Virus record (IMG/VR): IMGVR_UViG_3300025011_000019
Span: 1-64,000 of that record
Strand: one strand, 5' to 3'
Length of the DNA stretch: 64,000 bases
Source: a virus
Both the position numbers and the translations under genes were made by a program. Within the stretch, counting starts at the first letter, position 1. Each line of letters opens with the position of its first letter. Under the pieces are notes generated by a model that saw only the letters and a list, made by a program, of their open reading frames with translations, made no database searches and was not told the DNA's origin. Below, in pieces: positions 58,911 through 64,000 of the stretch.

Positions 58911-59174
58911 ATGGGTATGATTAAAGAAAATGCAATGGAATTAAAGGCTAAAATCGAGAACCGTCACACCTTCGAACCAATTAATTTAAAATGTAATGGC
59001 GGTACGTTCTATGGAAGAGGTTGCCTTAATTATGTAGATTCTGGTGATAATGTAAATGGAATTTGGTGGTTTTCTAATGGTAGTGTAGGTGGTAGTTTTG
59101 AGGCCAGTGAAGAATTTGTGCTAACCACTATCGGAATTAATTACCAAGAAATTAAGGAGTATTTTGAAGGATAA
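58911..59174 (+). CDS. Unknown protein
   Basis: 87 aa, 'INLKCNGGTFYGRGCLNYVDSGDNVNGIWWFSNGSVGGSF', Gly/aromatic-rich beta sheet. GAAAGAGGG precedes ATG 58911. Not recognised. Confidence 0.73.
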   Translation: MGMIKENAMELKAKIENRHTFEPINLKCNGGTFYGRGCLNYVDSGDNVNGIWWFSNGSVGGSFEASEEFVLTTIGINYQEIKEYFEG

Positions 59175-59200
59175 ATCAATTAAGAAAGAAGGAATTATTT

Positions 59201-59386
59201 ATGTCTGAAATTTCAATTTGGCAATTAAACAGAACTGATAATCAAGGCAATATCATTTCAGGTTATCAAGACATTTCCAAAAACGTAACACGCGAACAGG
59301 CAATAACAGATTATCTTTACTACTTGGAGACCTCAGAAGGGATTGAAAATCCTAAGTGTGAGTGCATTGAAATTGATTGGGAATAA
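59201..59386 (+). CDS. Unknown protein
   Basis: 61 aa, 'MSEISIWQLNRTDNQGNIISGYQDISKNVTREQAITDYL'. AAGAAGG precedes ATG 59201. Not recognised. Confidence 0.7.
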   Translation: MSEISIWQLNRTDNQGNIISGYQDISKNVTREQAITDYLYYLETSEGIENPKCECIEIDWE

Positions 59387-59406
59387 ATTAATTGCATATG
59401 GAGAAT

Positions 59407-59456
59407 AGGCAATAACAATAGTACCATAACAGAACCGTTATAACAGGTTGTTGCCT
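59407..59456 (+). ncRNA. ATAACA hairpin element 8
   Basis: AGGCAATAAC (59407-59416) pairs with GTTGTTGCCT (59447-59456) with one U-G pair; the loop has ATAACAGAACC and TATAACAG. Then TCCTTTCGAGG. 44 nt before ATG 59500. Confidence 0.7.
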
Positions 59457-59499
59457 TCCTTTCGAGGTAAAGTTGACTAAATATGAAGGAGTGGAAATT

Positions 59500-59661
59500 A
59501 TGGAGAAAATTGACTCTATTAATATTCATTGTAGATGGTTTGATAGCAATACAGAAAGGGAGCGTATTCAAAGATTAATACTCAAAGGTAAAGTAGAAGG
59601 GGAAATAATCCAACATAACGAAACTGGAGAAGATTATTGGGGATGGTGGAAAAGATCCTAG
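59500..59661 (+). CDS. 53-aa unknown protein
   Basis: ATG 59500 behind GAAGGAGTGG; 'INIHCRWFDSNTERERIQRLILKGKVEGEI'. Not recognised. Confidence 0.7.
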   Translation: MEKIDSINIHCRWFDSNTERERIQRLILKGKVEGEIIQHNETGEDYWGWWKRS

Positions 59662-59695
59662 TAAACAATAATTTTAAATGAAAAGGAGAAAAATT

Positions 59696-59887
59696 ATGAA
59701 AAACTATTTAGTAGAATTAATACTTGAACCGAGACTACCACAAGGAAAATATATTGGGCGTAGGTATATAACTATTAAATTACCTGCTGATAATGAAATT
59801 GACGCAGGTAATTTTGCAAAAGAATCAATAGAAGTGTTATTGATTTCTAATGTATTGGTTATAGTAAATAAAGTATTGGAAAGTTAA
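59696..59887 (+). CDS. 63-aa unknown protein
   Basis: ATG 59696 behind AAAAGGAG; 'YLVELILEPRLPQGKYIGRRYITIKLPADNEIDAGNFAKESIEVLL', beta-alpha pattern. Not recognised. Confidence 0.72.
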   Translation: MKNYLVELILEPRLPQGKYIGRRYITIKLPADNEIDAGNFAKESIEVLLISNVLVIVNKVLES

Positions 59888-59908
59888 TGTCTAGGGGCAT
59901 TTAAAGCC

Positions 59909-59977
59909 CTTCTGAGCGTCAATAATGCTATAACAGTCATATATATCCATAACAGCAGAGTAAGGGACGTTCAGAAG
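59909..59977 (+). ncRNA. ATAACA hairpin element 9
   Basis: CTTCTGAGCGTC (59909-59920) pairs with GACGTTCAGAAG (59966-59977) with one G-U pair; the loop has TATAACAGTC and CATAACAGC. TTCTGAAG follows and could compete with the 3' arm. 42 nt before ATG 60019. Confidence 0.7.
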
Positions 59978-60018
59978 AGTTCTGAAGACTCTAAAAATAA
60001 ATTGTTGGAGGTTATTTT

Positions 60019-60357
60019 ATGAAAATATTGCAATTTGATTATCTTCAGGCAGAATATGATGGAGAAGTGCTAAAAGATTTTCTTATCGAACAGTTACCAC
60101 GCTTTATAAATTGTGAACAAATGCAAACATACATAAAATCATCCGATGGATTTTGGCAAGATGTTAGAAATGAAATAACAAAGCAAAAAAGAGTTAAAAG
60201 GTTCAGTGAATTAGAAGATTATAAATGGATATTAGATTACCTTAATTTTTTAGCTGACAGAGATTTAGCAAAGGCAATAAACAAAGGATTGAACACAAGA
60301 AATAAAAAGTATGCGGATCTTGAAAAATTCTTTATTAAATATTCAAAGGCAGCATGA
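60019..60357 (+). CDS. Unknown protein
   Basis: 112 aa, helical, 'LKDFLIEQLPRFINCEQMQTYIKSSDGFWQDVRNEITKQ'. TTGGAGG precedes ATG 60019. Not recognised. Confidence 0.73.
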   Translation: MKILQFDYLQAEYDGEVLKDFLIEQLPRFINCEQMQTYIKSSDGFWQDVRNEITKQKRVKRFSELEDYKWILDYLNFLADRDLAKAINKGLNTRNKKYADLEKFFIKYSKAA

Positions 60358-60397
60358 ATGTACCATTTGCTCAGGTTAACAAAAGGAGGAATAACAA

Positions 60398-60604
60398 TTG
60401 ATTATTAATATTGATCCTTATCAAAATACCTTTTATTCTCGTAAAATCAATAATAATCTATACAGACATGAGGGCAGACAGAATACAATTGAATTTGTGA
60501 TTGATAGTAAAACTCCAAAGACTCAAGAAGAAATTCTCGATTTTTTAGAATCAAAGTCAATAGATTATCTATTAAATAGAGAAGGAACTATCATAGATAT
60601 TTAA
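60398..60604 (+). CDS. Unknown protein, TTG start
   Basis: 68 aa, TTG 60398 with AAAAGGAGG at 8 nt: 'IINIDPYQNTFYSRKINNNLYRHEGRQNTIEFVID'. Not recognised. Confidence 0.71.
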   Translation: MIINIDPYQNTFYSRKINNNLYRHEGRQNTIEFVIDSKTPKTQEEILDFLESKSIDYLLNREGTIIDI

Positions 60605-60616
60605 AGAGTTTATGCT

Positions 60617-60675
60617 CTTTATCTTAAATCTATCATAACAGAAGCCCTATATAGGTTGATGGATTTAAGATAAAG
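60617..60675 (+). ncRNA. ATAACA hairpin element 10 (18-bp stem)
   Basis: CTTTATCTTAAATCTATC (60617-60634) pairs with GATGGATTTAAGATAAAG (60658-60675): 17 Watson-Crick pairs and one U-G pair; loop begins ATAACAGAAGCCC. 52 nt before ATG 60727. Confidence 0.75.
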
Positions 60676-60726
60676 GATATAAATCTAATCATTATATCCT
60701 AAAATAAAATCAAAGGAGGTAACAAA

Positions 60727-60834
60727 ATGAGCAAATTAAAATTACTCCAAGAATTCAAAAACATTTGCGATACTCATTCTATTCCATTCACTTTTAAGTC
60801 ATTTGACATGTTTCTTACTCATATTTCTAAATAA
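60727..60834 (+). CDS. 35-aa peptide
   Basis: ATG 60727 behind AAAGGAGG: 'MSKLKLLQEFKNICDTHSIP'. A single amphipathic helix. Not recognised. Confidence 0.6.
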   Translation: MSKLKLLQEFKNICDTHSIPFTFKSFDMFLTHISK

Positions 60835-60894
60835 TCTTACATATTCTATATCAACTATAAACCAAAAATAAAATTATTGAAAGAAGGTAATCAA

Positions 60895-61185
60895 ATGCAA
60901 AAACCTAAAAATATCAAAAACTTAACCCATTCTGCTTCAAAACTTAATATCTTATACTTAGGCAAAGAAATTGTTTACACAGGCACAGGACACTCCTTAA
61001 GACCTTATCGTGGAGAAATCATTAACATTGCTTATTACTCAGACCTTGAACCTGTTCCATATGCAGAAATCAAGTTAAAGATATGGAACAGCCGGACAGT
61101 AACTAAAATTCTTCCATTATCTGATGTTGTTTTGGTATCTTCTTTGAAGAAAACTAAAACTAAGAAATCTAAGATAGCAGCATAA
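60895..61185 (+). CDS. Unknown basic protein
   Basis: 96 aa from ATG 60895 (GAAGG upstream); 'LGKEIVYTGTGHSLRPYRGEIINIAYYSDLEPVPYAEIKLKIWNSRTVTKILPLSDV' looks like a small beta barrel (KOW/SH3-like); Lys-rich tail. Not recognised. Confidence 0.74.
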   Translation: MQKPKNIKNLTHSASKLNILYLGKEIVYTGTGHSLRPYRGEIINIAYYSDLEPVPYAEIKLKIWNSRTVTKILPLSDVVLVSSLKKTKTKKSKIAA

Positions 61186-61204
61186 TTCAATATCTTTTCT
61201 ATGG

Positions 61205-61259
61205 ACACTGTAAAGCGTAAAATAATTATAACAATTGATTCCCATACGTTGTACAGTGT
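61205..61259 (+). ncRNA. ATAACA hairpin element 11
   Basis: ACACTGTAAAGCGTA (61205-61219) pairs with TACGTTGTACAGTGT (61245-61259) with one G-U pair and one mismatch; loop has TATAACAATTG. 83 nt before ATG 61342. Confidence 0.7.
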
Positions 61260-61341
61260 AATTCTTAAAAGGTATTAGTTAAACTCAATGCTAATATCTC
61301 AACTATTGTATAACAAAATCAAAAGGAGGACAGGAGATATC

Positions 61342-61671
61342 ATGTCAAAATTATCTAATGTAGAAATCATTGCAATTGAAGCATCTAAAAAAGAATATAT
61401 TTATAATGGTGAGAATATTTTTACTTTTGCTCAGTGGGAAAAGAGAGGATTCGGAGTTAAGAATGGGCAAAAAGCATTTATCAAGACTAGATTAATGAGT
61501 CAGGGAGAAAATCCAAGATCGATCCCAGTATCGCTTTATACCATCGAACAGGTAAAATATAACGAAGACTTATGGAATGGCAGACCTCGCAAACCACGAC
61601 AAATAAAAGATGAAATTGGTTATTATCTTGTAAGCAAGCAACGTACCCAGAGGGAAGTTATTATGGTATAA
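61342..61671 (+). CDS. Small protein with ArdC-like N-terminal motif
   Basis: 109 aa from ATG 61342 (two GGAGG-like sites upstream). 'FTFAQWEKRGFGVKNGQKAFIKTRLMSQ' resembles the 'T...W...G..VKKGEKA' motif of the DNA-binding N-terminal domain of ArdC/LtrC-type proteins. The rest of that family is absent. Tentative. Confidence 0.68.
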   Translation: MSKLSNVEIIAIEASKKEYIYNGENIFTFAQWEKRGFGVKNGQKAFIKTRLMSQGENPRSIPVSLYTIEQVKYNEDLWNGRPRKPRQIKDEIGYYLVSKQRTQREVIMV

Positions 61672-61678
61672 TCTTGTA

Positions 61679-61707
61679 AATGTCATAACAGCCATAACAC
61701 GGACGTT
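61679..61707 (+). ncRNA. ATAACA hairpin element 12 (short stem)
   Basis: AATGTC (61679-61684) pairs with GACGTT (61702-61707) with one U-G pair; loop ATAACAGCCATAACACG; GTTCGAG overlaps the 3' end. 45 nt before ATG 61752. Confidence 0.58.
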
Positions 61708-61751
61708 CGAGAGGTTCAGAAGATATTTTTAAATTATTAGGAGGAATTATT

Positions 61752-62003
61752 ATGCAAAGTGGTTTACAGTCTAAAAATGAGTATATTCTATATCGTTCTA
61801 TGTATAACAATGAACTTCACAATGCTATAATGGATAAGGATGTTCAAGCGATTGAAATATTATTAGATGGATTAACAAAAGCACATTTGAAGAATTATGA
61901 TTTTAGCCTATATGATTCAAATACTTTTATTGATATTGATTATGTTTACAATGAGCACGTAAAACAAATTGAAGAATTGGAGGCATATTGTCGTGGTTTA
62001 TAA
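61752..62003 (+). CDS. Helical unknown protein
   Basis: 83 aa, 'MQSGLQSKNEYILYRSMYNNELHNAIMDKDVQAIEILLDGLTKAHLKNYDF'. TTAGGAGG precedes ATG 61752. Not recognised. Confidence 0.73.
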   Translation: MQSGLQSKNEYILYRSMYNNELHNAIMDKDVQAIEILLDGLTKAHLKNYDFSLYDSNTFIDIDYVYNEHVKQIEELEAYCRGL

Positions 62004-62085
62004 ATTCAAGCAAGCAATTGTAAATGGTGATCAATATATTTATGGATTTGGATTTTATTTGTCAATTGTGAAGTGGTATAGGTAA
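61993..62085 (+). CDS. 30-aa peptide, GTG start, overlapping the previous gene
   Basis: GTG 61993 has TTGGAGG 9 nt upstream within the end of the 61752 gene and overlaps it by 11 nt. 'VYKFKQAIVNGDQYIYGFGFYLSIVKWYR'. Likely translationally coupled; could be chance. Confidence 0.5.
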   Translation: MVYKFKQAIVNGDQYIYGFGFYLSIVKWYR

Positions 62086-62139
62086 TTATCCCATAAGTCT
62101 ATTATTTAACTTATTCTAAATTAGAAAGGAAATGATAAA

Positions 62140-62583
62140 ATGAAATTTGCAAAATATTATGATGTTACAAGTAAAATGAATCAACTAATTGATAAAGGTG
62201 AATTATTCTCCTATGCAAAAGACTACTATAAGAAGTTATTTATATGTATGGATACCAATGACTTTTGGATTAGTAGAGTGTTAGAGGGATATAACAGTGA
62301 GTATGACCAGGAACAGGGTAAATGGCTAATCGAGAGAGAAAAGATTGATAAATATGCTTTTATTGATTTCCTCTCAGAAAAGACTGATAAAAAGTATGAG
62401 GTTAACGACAGACATCAAAGAAAAGATATTATTGATAAAATACCAGTAGACAAAGTAATTAAATACCTAATATTAATGGATGATGATAGAGGACTTGAAG
62501 GTTGGGACAGTCTTGAATGTGATAGTTTAGAAGAAGTTATAGAAGCATTAGATGGTGGATTTGGAATTGAAGTATTGACATAA
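62140..62583 (+). CDS. Unknown protein
   Basis: 147 aa, 'FISRVLEGYNSEYDQEQGKWLIEREKIDKYAFIDFLSEKTDKKYEVND'-like charged alpha/beta fold (true text begins MKFAKYYDVTSKMNQLIDKG). GAAAGGAAATG precedes ATG 62140. Not recognised. Confidence 0.74.
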   Translation: MKFAKYYDVTSKMNQLIDKGELFSYAKDYYKKLFICMDTNDFWISRVLEGYNSEYDQEQGKWLIEREKIDKYAFIDFLSEKTDKKYEVNDRHQRKDIIDKIPVDKVIKYLILMDDDRGLEGWDSLECDSLEEVIEALDGGFGIEVLT

Positions 62584-62646
62584 GAAAATTAGCATGAAAG
62601 CAAGCTTACTAGAAAGCAGAATTAAATTAAGGGAGAGTGTATTAAT

Positions 62647-62856
62647 ATGTTAGCAAGAACATTTGAACCATTTGACATGGAATCTTTTATTGAGTATGTG
62701 GAAAGATTGTTTGAAATATGGGACAGAATGGTTAAAAGAAATCAAAGAAATGATTTCTCCATTGGAGGCATTTTTAATGGTTTTAATGTAGTAGTTGATA
62801 GTAATTCAACAGTTGATTCTATAAAGTTAGCTTGGGTTAATTATTGGAAGGAATAA
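62647..62856 (+). CDS. Unknown protein
   Basis: 69 aa, 'FEPFDMESFIEYVERLFEIWDRMVKRNQRNDFSIGGIFNGFNV'. GGGAGAG precedes ATG 62647. Not recognised. Confidence 0.72.
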   Translation: MLARTFEPFDMESFIEYVERLFEIWDRMVKRNQRNDFSIGGIFNGFNVVVDSNSTVDSIKLAWVNYWKE

Positions 62857-62901
62857 ATTAACTGGTCTGATCCAGTATAAAACGCCTTAAGCTCAGAGCG
62901 T

Positions 62902-62927
62902 TAGCAGGGTTCATAACAATCCTGCTA
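62902..62927 (+). ncRNA. ATAACA hairpin element 13
   Basis: TAGCAGG (62902-62908) pairs with CCTGCTA (62921-62927); loop GTTCATAACAAT. An adjoining AACGC/GCGTT stem lies at 62881-62902. 32 nt before ATG 62959. Confidence 0.68.
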
Positions 62928-62958
62928 GGTGGTATCAAAAAATAGGAGGTGCAATAAT

Positions 62959-63075
62959 ATGACAAAAGTGGTATGCCCAAACTGTAAAACTAGTTTTGAA
63001 AATTTTGAAATGAACATTAACCTAGAATCAGGTGAAGTAGAGTTCTTTTGTCCTGCTTGCGGAGAGAGTCTATAA
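62959..63075 (+). CDS. 38-aa zinc-ribbon protein
   Basis: ATG 62959 behind ATAGGAGG. CPNC (6-9) and CPAC (31-34) make a complete minimal zinc ribbon. Not recognised beyond that. Confidence 0.74.
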   Translation: MTKVVCPNCKTSFENFEMNINLESGEVEFFCPACGESL

Positions 63076-63116
63076 AAAGTAAAACTTAACGGAGTGAAGA
63101 AAGGAGTTAATTTAAA

Positions 63117-63254
63117 ATGAACGAGTATAAAGTTGAAAAGAAACCACTAACAAAGAAAGAATATTTTCAAACACTTTCAGGCAATTTGGTTACATCAGAC
63201 GATCTTAACAAAATGTATAACAATTACCTTATGGGATTCTATGGTTATTATTAA
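63117..63254 (+). CDS. 45-aa unknown protein
   Basis: ATG 63117 behind GAAAGGAG: 'MNEYKVEKKPLTKKEYFQTL', ending 'LMGFYGYY'. Not recognised. Confidence 0.68.
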   Translation: MNEYKVEKKPLTKKEYFQTLSGNLVTSDDLNKMYNNYLMGFYGYY

Positions 63255-63270
63255 TCTGTGCTAGTGATTT

Positions 63271-63308
63271 AAGCCCATATTCGCTATAACAGCAGAGCAT
63301 ATGGGTTT
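63271..63308 (+). ncRNA. ATAACA hairpin element 14
   Basis: AAGCCCATAT (63271-63280) pairs with ATATGGGTTT (63299-63308) with one G-U pair; loop TCGCTATAACAGCAGAGC. 56 nt before ATG 63364. Confidence 0.72.
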
Positions 63309-63363
63309 GTGGGTTTATATCATAGTATTGGTTACTAAATTAAATCCAAAGGAGAGTGAATTA

Positions 63364-63633
63364 ATGAACGGTTGGTTATCCCCTGAAGGTAAATTTTACA
63401 GCACTTTCAATTTGCTTTCTCATTATAAAAAGGCTGAAGAAATAGCAGATTGGAATGAGATTAGTTTTAATATCATCGATCCCTTAACCAATACTCATCC
63501 TTGGTGTGCAGAAAGATTGTTGGAAGTCTTAGGTTGGGTAAAATTAGGTAGTGATGAAAGAATTATAGATTTAGATATTGATACTTTGACGGATAAGCAA
63601 ATCAAGTTTTTGTTGAAGCATAAATTAGTTTAA
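63364..63633 (+). CDS. Unknown protein
   Basis: 89 aa from ATG 63364 (AAAGGAGAG upstream): 'MNGWLSPEGKFYSTFNLLSHYKKAEEIADWNEISFN', a pattern seen in small phage proteins with unknown role. Confidence 0.73.
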   Translation: MNGWLSPEGKFYSTFNLLSHYKKAEEIADWNEISFNIIDPLTNTHPWCAERLLEVLGWVKLGSDERIIDLDIDTLTDKQIKFLLKHKLV

Positions 63634-63652
63634 TAAATGGAGGATGATTATT

Positions 63653-63892
63653 GTGAATCATATTTCTGTAGGAGTTTATGCAAATGGGAGTCATGTAGTA
63701 AATATTGTTAGGGATGAATATGTCAATGATCATATTAAGTATAACAAATTGTTTAGGTCTGGAAGAGCATTGTTTGTAGACGGAGAATGTCTTAATACGG
63801 GATATCTAAATAATGAAGAGGTTAAAAAATGGAAAGATAAAATTAAGGGAATGAATATTGATTCTTCTATTGCATCAGAAAAATATCATTAA
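63653..63892 (+). CDS. Unknown protein, GTG start
   Basis: 79 aa from GTG 63653, which has GGAGG at 9 nt; an ATG three codons earlier directly abuts the site. 'NHISVGVYANGSHVVNIVRDEYVNDHIKYNKLFRSG'. Not recognised. The window ends with a further GAAAGGAG site for the next gene. Confidence 0.7.
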   Translation: MNHISVGVYANGSHVVNIVRDEYVNDHIKYNKLFRSGRALFVDGECLNTGYLNNEEVKKWKDKIKGMNIDSSIASEKYH

Positions 63893-64000
63893 TTTGTTAT
63901 ATTTCTAAAATCTCAAACCCTAAAAACCTTACTACACTAGGCTTTTGTAATTCAATATTTGGCATAAAATGTTATTTTTATGTGGTGGGATAGAAAGGAG

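Noticed and set aside
46842-63308. ATAACA hairpins as integron attC sites
   Set aside because: attC sites need RYYYAAC/GTTRRRY core boxes and no integrase gene is present in the window; the elements lie before genes with their own ribosome sites. Cassette-like exchange is not excluded, but the integron reading is.
46842-63308. ATAACA hairpins as rho-independent terminators
   Set aside because: No T-run follows the stems, and real terminators in this element have TTTTTCTTTT directly after the stem.
1-64000. CRISPR arrays, tRNA or rRNA genes, insertion sequences
   Set aside because: No regularly spaced direct repeats, no cloverleaf-like segments with conserved T-arm sequence, and no transposase or integrase motifs were seen.

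Overview
This is 64 kb of AT-rich DNA from an accessory replicon of a Bacillota (Bacillales-like) host, most likely a large temperate phage or phage-plasmid related to SPbeta. Evidence for this: strong AAGGAGG ribosome sites, sigma-A type TTGACA/TATAAT promoters, a P22-type antirepressor, a YonO-like single-subunit RNA polymerase lying near an HU protein and a YonK-like protein (as in the SPbeta yon cluster), PIN-PhoH, homing endonucleases of the GIY-YIG and HNH-like kinds, a DUF262 protein and a methyltransferase-helicase fusion. No capsid, tail, terminase, integrase or tRNA gene was seen, so this is a replication, expression and host-takeover section.

Layout. From 1 to about 30.6 kb every gene is on the minus strand. 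From about 33 kb to the end every gene is on the plus strand. Between them lies a 2.3 kb gene-free region (30.64-32.95 kb) where the plus strand changes abruptly from G/T-rich, nearly C-free DNA to C/A-rich, nearly G-free DNA at about 32.0 kb, with palindromes and short repeats at the switch. It is a candidate replication control region.

Left arm. It carries two helicase-like proteins, GIY-YIG nucleases, an ATP pyrophosphatase of the PAPS-reductase family, small zinc-ribbon proteins, the yonO-like gene, PIN-PhoH, HU, YonK-like, a ClpP-like protease, a metallophosphoesterase and the antirepressor. The yonO-like gene is split by a 1,080-nt group I intron with its own GIY-YIG endonuclease. The intron sits inside the codons for the catalytic DxDGD motif, and splicing as predicted restores DVDGD. 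Large gene-free stretches between left-arm genes have long-range complementary segments and look like structured RNAs.

Right arm. From 33 to 46 kb most genes are single small units with their own promoter, ribosome site and hairpin-plus-TTTTTCTTTT terminator. Named proteins are a DnaJ-domain protein, a zinc/OB-fold protein and an HNH-like protein. Two further structured non-coding regions lie at 34.7 and 45.9 kb. From 46.8 kb on, genes are packed in operons with few terminators. Their intergenic gaps repeatedly hold a hairpin whose stem sequence differs every time, but base-pairs (often with G-U pairs), and whose loop holds ATAACA. At least 13 copies were found, each 30-85 nt before a start codon. 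I regard this as the best candidate for an undescribed element in the window.

Other recurring themes are several genes with a good ribosome site followed by ATT, ATC or ATA instead of ATG, three short hydrophobic leader peptides ending in Gly-Phe/Tyr-Thr-stop, promoters placed inside hairpins, and duplicated C-terminal domains in neighbouring proteins. All functional calls rest on reading motifs by eye; no database search was possible.
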